From: Zygnema cylindricum
Taxonomy: Eukaryota; Streptophyta; Zygnematophyceae; Zygnematales; Zygnemataceae
NCBI GenBank assembly: GCA_037447655.1
Contig: JBBHKE010002075.1
Location: 172,081-236,080, forward strand
Direction: 5' to 3'
DNA: 64,000 bases
Shown here: positions 27,595 through 37,334 of the stretch, one piece after another
How positions within the stretch are numbered: the first letter of the stretch is position 1
Layout: each line of letters starts with the position of its first letter
Notes under the pieces: generated by a model
Seen by the model: the letters and a program-made list of their open reading frames with translations, nothing else
The model's database searches: none
What the model was told of the DNA's origin: nothing
Translations under genes and position numbers: made by a program

Positions 27595-28666
27595 CTTCCT
27601 CTTTTCTTTGAAAAAAAGAGATTTTGGAGAAAGAGAGATATAAAGTAGCTCTCCCCTTCCTACTCTCTTTCTTCGGGAAAAAAAAATTGAGAGCGGTAGA
27701 GAGAGAAAACATATTCGAGAGAGAGAGAGAGAGAGGGAGGGAAGCTTTTCCATACCTGCCTCCACAAATGAGATCGATGAGATACCGTCTCGAAGTCCCC
27801 ATTTTACCCCAAATCTCCATTTGCTTCGTCATTTTGCTCGAATGCCTCACCATATATCTCTTTTGAGCCTCAAAAAAAGGTCCTCCTCTCTGTTGGTTTT
27901 CCACAATAAGTTCATTTCTTTGGAAACTCAAACTATTTTGTTGTTTCCCATAATTGTTGCGAGAGTCGACAAAAGGTTGTTGGTTTTCCACATTAAGTTC
28001 ACTTTTTTGAAAAGTCAAACTCTCTGAATGTTTTCCGTACTTGTTTCGAGTCTCGAAATGTTGTCGATTTTCTACACTGATTTCATTTTCCTGAAAATTG
28101 AAACTCTCCTGTGGTGGTTTTCCAAAATTGTTCGGAGAATTGAAACGTTGTCGACTTTGCAGATTGAGTTCATTTTTATTTAAACTCTCCACTTGTTTTC
28201 CATATTTGTTTTGAGGCTCGTCGAAAAACTGCGGAAGTTCCGTAGGATTTCTGGTGGCTATCATATTATTATTATGAGCAAAACTTCTTGAAAATGTTTT
28301 TGGAGGAGTAGATGGAGTTGAAGGCGTTGAAGGAACATTCGAGGAAACAGATGTTTCCGATACTTTTGGTTTCTTAAAATTTTCGACCAATCCCGGAGCC
28401 TTATAATAATCGTCCTCACAATTTCGCTTCCGTTTTCTTGAATTTGCTGAATTTAGGTATCTGGTAATTAAGTAATTGACCAAATGAGACGAACTTTTTG
28501 TAATCGGTGTTGAGAATCGAGCAGATTCTAAGATTTCTAATTGAGTTTCTAGTTGGAATTTGTTGAGCCTTATAATGCAAGGATCTTGAAGAGGATGAAA
28601 ATCTGATCTCTCCTTCATTATTATTTGCAACAACGCCTCGGCTCTAGGATGGAGACAAGGTGTCAT
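9404..28666 (-). CDS. RNA-dependent RNA polymerase, copy 2 (complete, 18 exons)
   Basis: This is a full-length RDR of about 1170-1190 aa. Exons in transcript order: 27756-28666, 26859-26982, 26606-26701, 26082-26247, 24655-24832, 23684-23846, about 22900-23016 (donor not settled; 22882-22942 possible), 22384-22473, 21920-22059, 21165-21313, 20622-20755, 20091-20191, 19443-19671, 19153-19292, 12689-12818, 11654-11783, 10186-10370 and 9404-9766. All other junctions keep phase and use GT/AG. Landmarks are a helical N-terminus (exon 1), [13 protein letters not shown] (exon 7), KGTLLNVKK (exon 8), SLEICKT then [18 protein letters not shown] (exons 9-10), [12 protein letters not shown] (exon 13) and [14 protein letters not shown] (exon 18). 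The gene is RDR3/4/5-like with an RDR1/2/6-type DLDGD. The start is the first ATG of a long open first exon. A copia LTR sits in the 6.3-kb intron 14. Confidence 0.9.
9767..9890 (-). repeat. Decoy copy of RDR terminal exon acceptor
   Basis: On the minus strand a TTTAG acceptor at 9873-9875 is followed by GAACTTTACAACGGATGGAT, a near copy of the true exon start at 9766 (GAACTTTATAATGGATGG). The decoy frame reads ELYNGWIPL and then a polypyrimidine run ending in TAA. Using it would truncate the protein. Confidence 0.8.
10780..10870. repeat. (AT)n microsatellite
   Basis: A run of TA/ATATAC dinucleotide repeats about 80 bp long lies inside RDR copy 2 intron 16. Confidence 0.85.
11040..11653 (-). 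repeat. Tandem repeats on the donor side of RDR copy 2 exon 16
   Basis: Degenerate 110-160 bp units contain (plus strand) AAGATTCATATTT, GGTTTTAA and TTGCCCTACCTGGAGGCA words. The last is the reverse complement of the 3' end of exon 11654-11783 with its CCAG|GTAGGG donor. Clear donor-like copies lie near 11370 and, more decayed, near 11220. Inside the last unit a 26-bp motif (AGAATGATTTCCCAAAAGG..) is repeated seven times at 11463-11644 and runs up to the true donor. Confidence 0.75.
11795..12185. repeat. CATCAGAAATCAAACATC minisatellite (RDR copy 2, intron 15)
   Basis: Imperfect 8-16 bp repeats of GACATCGG / AACATCAGA / ATCAAACATC type lie next to exon 11654-11783. On the coding strand they read TGTCTGATG-like, similar to the array in the same intron of copy 1. 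Confidence 0.8.
13185..13545. repeat. CATCAAATGTCAAA minisatellite (RDR copy 2, intron 14)
   Basis: A tandem array of a 14-bp unit (CATCAAATGTCAAA, variants ..TTAAA) is very regular at about 13370-13480 and degenerate around it. The open frames across it are simple repeat translations and are not called as genes. Confidence 0.85.
13546..13780. other. Unclassified low-repeat segment inside RDR intron 14
   Basis: About 230 bp of higher-complexity DNA is open on both strands (plus frame [16 protein letters not shown]...; minus frame [18 protein letters not shown]...). I do not recognise it. It could be the remnant of an inserted gene or element. No splice evidence ties it to the RDR. Confidence 0.3.
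13781..17187. repeat. Anonymous intronic insert DNA with short direct repeats
   Basis: This part of the 6.3-kb RDR intron 14 has no supported gene. It holds GAGAGTTAATCTACAT three times at about 14711-14830 and a 22-bp TTTCAAAATACCTTCTCCTCC unit three times at about 14955-15010. It also holds a ~62-bp direct repeat (15110-15230, ending GTGAGTGTTCTCACG) and a ~76-bp direct repeat at about 15553-15712 (TTGACAAAGTG.CGTAAGTG). Part of the 76-bp repeat recurs inverted at 30570-30620. Confidence 0.65.
17188..18139 (-). mobile_element. Copia LTR (partial) in RDR intron 14, cut by assembly gap
   Basis: The segment matches the minus-oriented LTR at 62561-63611 along most of its length. Shared blocks include AGCCTCTAGGATAACCCTGA, CAAACAAAAACTTTGACCACC, AGTTATGGAGGGTCAAAGTT, and the tRNA-like TACCAGGATCAAATC near 18010. 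It stops at the N run, so the U3 end is missing. The sequence beyond the gap is not LTR. No coding region accompanies it, so it was probably a solo LTR. Confidence 0.8.
18140..18149. other. Assembly gap (10 N)
   Basis: Ten consecutive Ns. The LTR match ends on one side and unrelated sequence begins on the other, so the true distance and join are unknown. Confidence 0.98.
18236..18308. repeat. 12-bp GC-rich minisatellite
   Basis: About six copies of GCCGGCTAAACT (variants GCCTGCTAAACT, GCCAGCTAGACC). It lies just past the assembly gap and is GC-rich against an AT-rich background. Confidence 0.85.
19443..19671 (-). CDS. RDR copy 2 catalytic exon (DLDGD)
   Basis: This exon encodes [36 protein letters not shown] and then WVTFHPE. 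The acidic DLDGD triad is intact and the exon has no stop. Length (229 bp) and phase equal those of the copy 1 exon at 2384-2612. The acceptor CTCCAG is at 19672-19673, and a degenerate duplication of the acceptor side lies just upstream (19672-19800). Confidence 0.92.
19672..19800 (-). repeat. Repeat on the acceptor side of RDR copy 2 exon 13
   Basis: Two copies of a ~73-bp segment (plus strand AATTTAGAGGCCCAATAGGG..CCCATTT..ATTTTAAGT), plus a third shorter one, abut the exon start. Each contains AAATGGGTC on the coding strand, the first nine bases of exon 13. The true acceptor is preceded by the same CTAAATTATTT as the repeat. It looks like another, more decayed exon-edge duplication. Confidence 0.6.
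20192..20580 (-). repeat. Tandem decoys of RDR copy 2 exon 12 acceptor
   Basis: Four tandem units of about 80-115 bp lie upstream of the true exon 12 (20091-20191). On the coding strand each holds a CT-rich tract, CCAG in the best copies, then CAAGTGCGAGAAGGGCGCC and TCCACATCCCCAACAC, about 40 nt of the exon start. Exon-like cores lie near 20265-20310, 20350-20390, 20458-20490 and 20543-20570; the last is truncated. Reading through the array stays open in frame with the exon. Confidence 0.88.
21330..21640. repeat. 15-bp CAAACAACAATCTTT array in RDR copy 2 intron 9
   Basis: About 19 imperfect copies of a 15-bp unit lie immediately upstream of the exon 10 acceptor (21313). The unit length is a multiple of three, so it gives repetitive open frames (minus strand CxKDCCL-type) that should not be taken as a gene. 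Confidence 0.85.
23935..24400. repeat. GGACATTGGACATT minisatellite (RDR copy 2, intron 5)
   Basis: A dense array of 7- and 8-bp words (GACATTG, GGCATTG, GATATTG), most regular at 24180-24375. On the coding strand it reads CCAATGTCCAATGT, the same word and orientation as the copy 1 array at 4535-4750. Confidence 0.85.
25012..25232. mobile_element. MITE family A, copy 1 (in RDR intron 4)
   Basis: Terminal inverted repeats of about 30 bp. The left end is ACACCGTGAATCGCTATTAG; the right end, reversed, is ACACTGTGAACCGTTATTAG. Inner arms also pair (TTTTCTCC.. with ..GGAGAAAA), making a foldback of about 221 bp. No coding capacity. Confidence 0.8.
25520..26081 (-). repeat. Tandem decoys of RDR copy 2 exon 4 donor
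   Basis: Repeated ~150-bp units lie downstream of exon 4. Each contains about 80 nt of the exon 3' end with a donor (coding strand CGAAAGTTTGTCTATTTTG|GTGA) plus a shorter partner of about 45 nt that also ends in TTTGGTGAGT or TTTGGTGGGT. Long decoys start near 25594, 25784 and 25918 (plus coordinates of the donor); the true donor is at 26081. Short ones lie near 25530, 25690 and 26015. Several decoy donors match the splice consensus as well as the real one does. Confidence 0.85.
26248..26410. repeat. GGGAGG purine tract
   Basis: A G/A-only tract (GGGAGGGAGG, GAGAGGGAGA) upstream of exon 4 on the coding strand. There it is a C/T tract running into the CCAG acceptor. Confidence 0.85.
27190..27755. 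repeat. A/G-rich low-complexity intron 1 sequence
   Basis: Poly-A runs and (GA)n blocks (27560-27590, 27715-27740) fill RDR copy 2 intron 1. Open frames here are repeat translations. Confidence 0.8.
27756..28666 (-). CDS. RDR copy 2 first exon with N/Q-rich repeats
   Basis: This exon encodes about 303 aa. Residues ~1-75 ([20 protein letters not shown]...) resemble the short helical N-terminal region of gamma-class plant RDRs. A basic patch (KRKRN) and a Ser/Thr/Pro stretch follow. Residues ~150-265 hold four imperfect ~29-aa repeats of the form N(K/N)(Y/F)GK..ESL.FQ.NEL.VENQQ.F. The donor CAG|GTATGG at 27756 leaves two bases that join T of exon 2. A reading that continues past the donor runs into GA-repeat sequence and is unlikely to be used. 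Confidence 0.85.
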
Positions 28667-29327
28667 TTTTTGAGGCTATTTTTTTCAGATTTTTGAAAAA
28701 AATTGAGCGTCCTTTTTCCTGATTTTTGCAAGTTCAAAAAGTAAATGCCTAGGTTTGCCAAACGTAACTTCTTCTTCAGTTTTGCCTCATTAGGGTTTCT
28801 CAAGTGGCTTTTTGAAGTTTTTCAACATTTGCAAAAACCTCTCATTGCAGTACATTTTCCTAATGATCCAATAGGATTCTAAGGAGACGCAAAGTGCGCA
28901 TGAAGACATTGGAGAATGCAAAAATCAACAAGTGGATTTGTATAAGATTTGACCTAGAATCTTTACAAAGGCTAACAAGCCTTCTCTTCTAACACTTGCA
29001 GGTTCGCGTAAGTGCATGCAGGATGATACTCCCGAGGCTTTCCGATGAACAGTTTCAAAAGTGCGAAAATATTGTAAACATTAATATTAATTAATTAATA
29101 TGTGACCTCCATGTACTATACGAGTAATATAATCTGAAAAACAGTAAAATACGCATACAGTACCCCTAAACTGTACCTTGAAAGCCACCCTGGCAGAAGT
29201 AAAACAAATTCCACGTTGTCGTGATCGACGTATGCAAAAATATTTTCGTATATAAAAGTTGAATTTCGTAAATAATGCATGTTCATTACGAAAAGTACGA
29301 ATTAACAATACGACATATGCAGTACAG
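28667..29327. other. Upstream region of RDR copy 2
   Basis: AT-rich DNA before the RDR start codon at 28666. It should hold the 5' UTR and promoter, but I see no TATA box or transcription start strong enough to call. Confidence 0.4.
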
Positions 29328-29538
29328 TACACCGTGAATCGTTATTACTTATAAGCCTAATGTACGCTATATCGGCACCCCAAAATTTTGGCATTGATAC
29401 CTTAAATATAATAGATTACACTATTTAAGTACGTGGACCATAATCTGCCACGTCACCTGGCACTAAACTAGAATGAATGACGCTATTTTTTTCTTTACAC
29501 TTAATAATTTCTATACGCTAATAACGATTCAAGGTGTA
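29328..29538. mobile_element. MITE family A, copy 2
   Basis: Inverted ends: ACACCGTGAATCGTTATTAC at the left, and GCTAATAACGATTCAAGGTG at the right. About 211 bp, no coding capacity, and immediately next to another member. Confidence 0.8.
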
Positions 29539-29541
29539 CTG

Positions 29542-30118
29542 TACACCGTCAATCGCTATTAGAGTATATAACACCAATTCGGTGCCCTTTTTTCAAAAAA
29601 AAAAACCCGAATTACAATCCATAATTATATTTTTTCCATTATTCTAATTAGGGTTTTTTTTCAATTACCGTTAATAATGGAAGTACACTGCGATGGAAAT
29701 AGTGTGGCGGACGGACAGGATATTTCCGTACAAAATGGTACTTTTTGAATTACAAAGGCATAAAAAGACACTTAACATTATTGCGCACACATGTAAATGT
29801 GCACTGGAAGAAAGATACGCAAACTCGTCGACAAAAATCACGTTCTGATATATTCGTACGTTGACCGTGTGAACAACGCGACGGCGTACGAATTGTCAGA
29901 TTTTGTTTGGACACACATATTAATGTAGACATAAAAAGGGCGGGTACTTATTATTCAGGACAACCCAAATTACAGTTAGGGATTAATTAGTATATATATA
30001 TATATACATATATATATGTATATTTATTTATTTATTTTAAATTCCCGATTAGTGTTAATTACACTAATTATTTTTTTACGCTATTTATTCCTTTACTCTA
30101 ATAGCGATTGACGGTTTA
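29542..30118. mobile_element. MITE family A, copy 3 (long form)
   Basis: Inverted ends: ACACCGTCAATCGCTATTAG at the left, and TCTAATAGCGATTGACGGT at the right. About 577 bp. The inside has an (AT)n block near 29990-30020 and no recognisable coding region. Confidence 0.75.
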
Positions 30119-30648
30119 GCATATTTTTGTGAAACATGCCAACGGTAACCCGAAAAGCTGACGTAGCAAAAACAACATCCGAACGGCTATTTCGTTGTAA
30201 TCGTGCGAAAAAGCTGCAGGACTTTGAACCACCTTCGTCGTTCTAATGACGTCAAAGCGTGCGATCTGATTATTAAGTTTGAAAATTTGCAGGTTTGTTT
30301 TCGCGCCTTTATTTTATGACGTCAAAGCGTGTGACGTGTCATAAGACACCTTCAATCGGAGAAAAAACCCAGAATTTTGGTTTGAACAAGACCCGATTTC
30401 CGATTAGTTTTCGGAAAATCATCGGAATGGGCAAAAAGTTACAAATGCTCCGGTGGGAATAGGCTATCAGAAACGATAAAAGCGTCCAACAAAAGGTTCA
30501 CTTTTCCAGGAAATCTGGATGACGTTGGTTTAATTTTTGAAAGGGAATTGATCATGGCAGTGACTATTTTGGTTGCGCACAGTCACTTACGTCACCTTGT
30601 CGAAGATTGTACATTTAAAGTACACATTGGGAGTTTGGGACAAGCTAA

Positions 30649-31407
30649 GGGTATGTCCCCATGTGCATAAGTAAGGGTTTTTTCTGTCGTTTTCCTATAA
30701 AACTTAGCGCCGTATTGCCTAAGTTGCGACCGTACGAAGGAATAGCGAATTTGTAGAGTACAATTTGCGTCATCTTCGAATTTAGTATGTATGAAAATTT
30801 GTCGTCTTGTGTTTTTCGACCCACTTCCACGACAAAAAACGTCATCTTCAACCTTACGTTTAAAGCACATGCGCGATGTGCTTTAAAACTAGGTATTTTC
30901 GATAAACAAATAGGAACATATATTCGCACGTGCTGTAATTTTCGAAAATTTTCATACGATTTCCAAAGACAAAGAAAAGTACAGAATTCGCTATGTTTTG
31001 TCCATTTGCGTTCCAATACGACGAAGAACATTACACAGTTTGTTTGATTTCGTCCGTTTCGTTCAGTACGGATTTCTTTTTTGCAGGGGTCTTCAAATTC
31101 CGATGCCATTTCACGTCGACCGGATAGGAGACGCAAAGGTAAAGCGCTCGGCACAGGCTGGAAGGCGGTACGTCTACAATGTCACGGTAAGACATGCGAC
31201 GTCACAAGCAGTTCCAAAAAATAACGTGCGACCACAGATTGTAGACGCTGACAACCGTCACATGTATTGTTGACGTATACAAACGTCACAAGCGTAAGGT
31301 ACGATTTCGTCCTTACAGATATAGGGACACTTGAAAACCGGGTCCGGCGGATCCGCGCTAAAATACAAAGTAAGTTCGCTAAGTTACAAGTGCATGGGGA
31401 CATACCC
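30649..31407. mobile_element. Non-autonomous Harbinger-like element
   Basis: Terminal inverted repeats GGGTATGTCCCCATG are flanked on both sides by TAA (30646-30648 and 31408-31410). A 3-bp TAA/TTA duplication with GG-starting ends is the signature of PIF/Harbinger elements. The 759 bp inside carries short open frames (minus strand to 169 aa) that I do not recognise as a transposase. Confidence 0.75.
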
Positions 31408-31410
31408 TAA

Positions 31411-33523
31411 GTACCGGCTAAAATTTTGCCGCTCTTGTGAACGTCGACCGTCATAACAAAAAAAAGCATTTTACACGGCCGGCCAAGATTTACTGTAACA
31501 AAACTGCGGCAACCACATGTAAATAAAAGTGTTGCGCACAGTCACTTTCTCACTTAAGGTTTGCTCCACTTCGAGCGCACGTTGGCTTTTAACTTTTAGC
31601 CGCAAAAAATGGAAATCTAATCGCGAAGAGTAATGATTTTTGGTCGGTAGATTTTAAAGATTATACATTAAAATTGGTCGATTTGTCAAATCTTTGACGA
31701 TTACTAATATCCGACCTCAACTTACGTGGAGCCACTCAATTTAGAACACACATATGGCAGCTGGTTTACAGACACTGCATCATCGCCTCTTGTCCAAAAT
31801 ATTACAGCAGTTATGTTGTGTTGACCGTACAATTACAGAAGCCTCCCAATGGAACTTCGACCTAATCTATGGTTTGAGTTATCCCCGAAAGTAACAGTCA
31901 TATAACATAATACAATTCATAGATAAAAAGTACGGTACTTTAGTACTTTTGTCGGATTATACGCATGAAAAAACTAAACAAGTAAAATGGGCGCTGAAGA
32001 CACTTATGAGTTATGACTTATTGAACTCGTGCGTAGAACACGGTGAAAAATACCATACCTTTGGTCTATGTTTGAGTTACACCTTGTATCGCTATTATTG
32101 TAAACGTTTTTTTCGGCATTTAAATCATATTTTGTCCGCGCACACTTGTCCAATCAATTGGAGACCGCCAATCGGAAGGCGAGAATCTTTCCTTTCTCTC
32201 GCAACCGTTAGATAAACAATCCATTACGTGTGGCGTGGTAAAAAAAATTAAGTCGCAATATAAGTATGAACGATACGCTTTACGGTAATTAGTTGTACCT
32301 CCAGTATTCATGTTTCACATCGCACCCTATCAGAGTGTTTGGTGCCTATAAGAGAGTAAAACAAGAGAATCACCAAAAAATGACTTTTCTAGAGGAAAAA
32401 AGTTATATAAGTATTAGTTATATAGGGACTAAAATGCAAACAATTCCAGTGCAACATTTTTCCTTATGAGAAAATGCAGATAATAGTCAAGCTCCAGGAT
32501 TCCTACAAAGGGAAAAGCAGCAATTATTTTTTGCAACAAAAAAAACAACGGTGGTGGTTTTTTTGCAACTATTTTTTACAACTATTTTCTGCAAAATATC
32601 TACAAAATCTTCAGACAACGAGGTCATTTTAGCAAAAAACCACCGACAACAGCAAATATCATTTTTCACTCAAAAATCAAAAACTCAAAAAACTCACATT
32701 TGTTACAAATGTATTTGTCATTTAACATTGTCATTCAAAAGAATTTCAGCATTTGTTACAAATGTATTTGTCATTTAACATTGTCATTCAAAAGAATTTC
32801 AGATGCAATAAAATTTTCCAGTCTCCTCCGACCTATGCAAAGAAAAGAATTTATTTTCCCTCTTTACAAAACCTTCCCAAACCCTAAACCTGGATCTAAA
32901 ACAACTACCGACATTAAAAGGAAGAAAAAAGACCATAAAAGGACAAGAAAAGGAAAATAAAAAAGGACCTACACAATAATATCTCCTACATATCAGTCAG
33001 GGCTTGAAAGATGGCAAATAATTTTTTCCCTTTAAACACTAAAAAAACTACTCCGATAAATGTCCTCCCTCTATACTCCCATCCCATTTAAACACTTTAA
33101 ATTTAAAGGGTGTGGAGTCAAAAGTTGAACACATAAAACAGCTTTTGATATCGCCACCGTTTTTCACAAGCCCGAAGATGTGAAGTGAGAAAGTAAGAAA
33201 ATATATAAAAACAAAATAACCCGGTCCAAATCAAACAAAATATGTCAACAGTGCAAATTGGCACTTTTTTCTACTACTCTTGAATACACTCAAAAGGAAA
33301 CCCGGAAGGAAACCGTTTCGTTTTATATCAAACAGGTGAATTTTTTACCCATAACCCGTCTCTTCCGAATTCCACAACCCACAACCTCCTCTCTCGTCGT
33401 CCCTTTAGAGCCGCTTAACCCTCCTCTTCTTCTCTTCCCTTTTCTCTTCTTCTCTTCTTCTCTTCTCGTTCCCCAAACCTTTTAACACACTCAAATCCTT
33501 CAATACCGAACCACTAACATTAC
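31411..33523. other. Intergenic DNA, few features
   Basis: No gene is supported. It includes a MITE-A-like half element at about 32088-32230 (TTGTATCGCTATTATTG, then TCCGCGCACACTTGTCC) and a perfect ~53-bp direct repeat at about 32697-32803 (TTGTTACAAATGTATTTGTC..). The 3' end of the PUB gene lies at its right edge. Confidence 0.6.
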
Positions 33524-36500
33524 TTAGCTTAAATCCCTTTGATCTCGCATATGTTGCAATAATTGGGAGGCCTTTCTCTTCGCTCTCGGAGTCCCATTCC
33601 GCAATAATTGACTCAACTGAACTTCGGCATTCAGTTTTATCGCATCTTCTGTGTGATTGACTCCATTTAGACACAAAGAGAGAAGAACCGAAGCTGCATT
33701 CTCCTTATTTCTCGGAGATCCTTTTTCTATAAGGTCTACCAAAACAGGGACAGCCGAAGCCTGACCAATAGAAGTCCTTCCTTCAAGACAAGTCGCGAGA
33801 ATCGCAAGAATGGCGAGTGCCTCGTCAGTCATTCCCGCCCCTCTATTGACCAAAAGTTCCATTAAAGGAGAGACTACTCCGGCTCTCACAGCCCGAGCCT
33901 TATTTCCCTGATATATGGACAAATTGAAAAGGGCCGTCGCAGCGTCTTTTTTGCCTCGAACAGTTCCTGTCTGAAGAAGGTCGACCAACGCCGGAATGGC
34001 TCCTGATTGGCCGATCGAGATTTTGTTTTCGTCAATTACTGACAAACTAAACAAAGTCGCAGCCGCGTTCTCTCTCGCTTCCATGCTTCCGTTTTTCAGT
34101 ACATCTACAATCGGCTCAATGGCACCTGCCGATACAATCGCTCCTTTGTTAGGGTCGTTAATGGAAAGATTTAAAAGAGCCGTAACAGCATGTTCTTGTG
34201 TTTTCTTATCGGGTGAACCCAACAATCCCACTAAGAGGGGAATCACTCCTGCTTCGGCAATACAAACTCGATTTCCCATACTCCGTTTCGCGAGTTTTCG
34301 AAACTCCTCTGCGGCACTTCTCTGCATTTCCATGTCTCCTATTAACAGTTTCTCTTTTAATTCCCTCACAAGATGGCGGTCTCCAGCCGCTTCATTACCA
34401 GATGAGGGGGCAGGAATTCGAGCCACACCTCCCCGACTCGGTTTTTTCGGTAGTTCTACTCCATTGGCATCACACCATTGTTGAATAAGACTTCTTAAGG
34501 AATAATTAGGAATAAGAATAGGATGTGAAAGAACTTGTTGCGTTTTTGGACAAGTTTTATGTCCCTCTTTCAGCCATTGTTCTATAAACTGTCTGTCATA
34601 GGTCTGTTTCTCACATACAAGAAAAAAAAAAAAAAAAAAAAAACAGAAAAACCTTGATCAGAGAAGTGGTAGTAAGAGAAACCAGAACAAGAACACCAGT
34701 CAAACCCGAGAAATTGAGCTAGTATAAGAGATGCAAAATCAATCAAAACCTGAAAAATCCCTCCCTGTACACCCTTTTTTCTAAGTCTCACCTGTCCTGT
34801 GGAAACAATTACAGGGTCCCTCATAAGCTCTAGTGAAATAGGACATTTAAAGTCATCTGGAGGTTGGGGCCCACTAGCTCCTCTCCCTATCACACTATGG
34901 TCTTGCAAAGCCTCGTCGTCTCCGTCGCTATCTGTTCCTCCCAAACTTATCTTCAATTTTTTCAAAAGTGAAATCGCCTGAGCCATGACAGCGGCATCCT
35001 TCTCCCGTCGATCTTCCTCTGCCTTTCTCCTCTCTGTCTCCAGGGCCCTGATCTCCTTTTCTGCGGCTGGTAAAGAGGTGATTCCTAGCTTTCCCATGAT
35101 GGGATCCAGGAGGCCTGGATCTGCTGTCCCTTCCTTGTCTTCTTCCAAAAGAGCTTTTATATCTGCCTGCAGTTGTTCTTCTTGCGCATCTTCCATATTT
35201 TTCGCTCGTTTCAATTGTGCGTGGACCAGTTGTGCCTGTCAAAACAGACATAGAATGCCATCCAAAACCAGGTTTAGGATGGCCGTTGAATGCAGCTGTA
35301 GTTACAATTACAGTTACGCAGTTGCAATTACAAACGTAGTTCCAGTAGCAGTTCCGGTAACAATTGCAGTGAAAGCTGAAGCTGTCTGCAACTTGCAAAC
35401 ACAGGTAAATTAATTCATTTCAATTTCAGTTATGGTTGGAGTTACAATTGATTAAGTCTCAGTTTGACAATTAGTTGTGTCTCGCACAAAAAAGTGACAG
35501 GAACAGTCAGCTATAACGGGGCAGTTAAAGATGAATAGGTTCGAAACAAATTGCAGATGCAACGAAACAGTTACAAACAAGCATAACTGAAACAATGATG
35601 GGCAAAAAAATTACTGCTGCTCTGCGGCTACATAAAACCGTCTCGTGTAATATTTCCATATATAGTTTGAATGTACTATGGTTAACCATCAGACCCTCTT
35701 AACTTTCCACTAACCGCAACCTAAAATCAGTCCATAAGATGCTGTTCCGTACACCACAATTTCAGTTAGTGTTTTCCCTGCCATGGCAGTCACCAATAAG
35801 GTTGTTGATATGGATTCAATCTCAGTTACAGCTACTGCAGCTAGTCAGCTTAACTTCTGTGCAAATCATCTACCCTAGCTTAACTTGTATGACAACCTGA
35901 CTCCTCTAGCGTACAATGTGAATGGAAAAGGAAAGACTCTCTTTTCCTTGCTATTTTGTAATAAAAGACCATCCACAGGAATTACTCATGAGTCAATTCT
36001 TTCCCTAGTGGTGTTCACCTGTTCTTGAATCTCCACAGACACCGCCAGTAAGTCAAGTGGAAGACCATCCAAAGCTTTGCTCAACTCTGAAGTTAAATCA
36101 GAGAAGCGCTTTCCCATGGCTTCTCTCTCCATCACCTGTTTTGCAAAGAAAAGAATCAATTTACATCAGAAATGCTTCATGCATGTACATATTGTAGTGC
36201 ACTGATTACCGAAAGACAAACTAAACAAATGCTGGAAGCTTTCCCAGATAGTGAGATGATAAAGATAGACACCACAAAAGATAATGCAACGTCCAAAAGA
36301 CTGGATTTGGTGAAACATGAGAAAAACAGAATACAAGGGAAGAAAAACCATCACAAAAGGCTCTGACCATAATGAGAATCAGAAAAACAAAAGACCTTGC
36401 CAAAGTTTCTCTCACGCTCGTCAAAAAGTAAAACAAAAACACGCAACTTTGAGAGCAAACATAACAAGACCAGAAATTGTGTAACCTATTCGGAGAAAAA

Positions 36501-37279
36501 AGGAACAACAAACAAGAACACGGCTTTGTCGCATTATAAAACAAAACCAACAACAGACATCAAAACCAAAAAGAAACCAGAAAACCAAACCACTTCAAGG
36601 AAAGAACCAGGTTTCACATAACCTGACAACCGTTGAAATATCGATTTGCAGAAATCAGGAATCCGAAATTCAAACGCGTTCTTAAACAAAAGGAGAACGA
36701 CAAAACTCTTCTCGTTTGAAGCCAAACACAATGGCCAAGACTCTAGCCACAAAATGCATCTAAATCTGACTTCTAGAAGGAAAGAAAGGAAAAAAGAAAC
36801 AAAAAGCTTGAGCAATTCAAAGACGTATACCCAATCAATACAAGACAAACTTCTATTTCAACATCACAATTCACAGACACACAATAACAGTTCCGTAAAA
36901 ACCGTACACATCCTAGACTCGTCCGTACACATGAGACCATCGTCGGTCCATATTGGAACATCTTCCGTACATGTCACATCCTCTTCCGTACACATCAAAG
37001 AAATCTCCGGTGCATCACATCCTCTCCAACATACACATAATAGACTCTTCCGTACATACCACATCCTTTTCCATACACAATAGAGACTCGTCCATACAAA
37101 TGACATCCTCTTCCGTACACATCACATCATCTTCCGTACATATCACAAATTCGTCCGTACACAATCCAGCTCCCTCTTATTCCTTATCTTTCTTCTACCA
37201 CCATCCTTCTGCAGAAACCCTAGTCTTCCGGAGAGACAGGAGGGGCAGAGAATGTCCGAGAAAGAGAAAAATAGACAGC

Positions 37280-37334
<55 letters not shown>

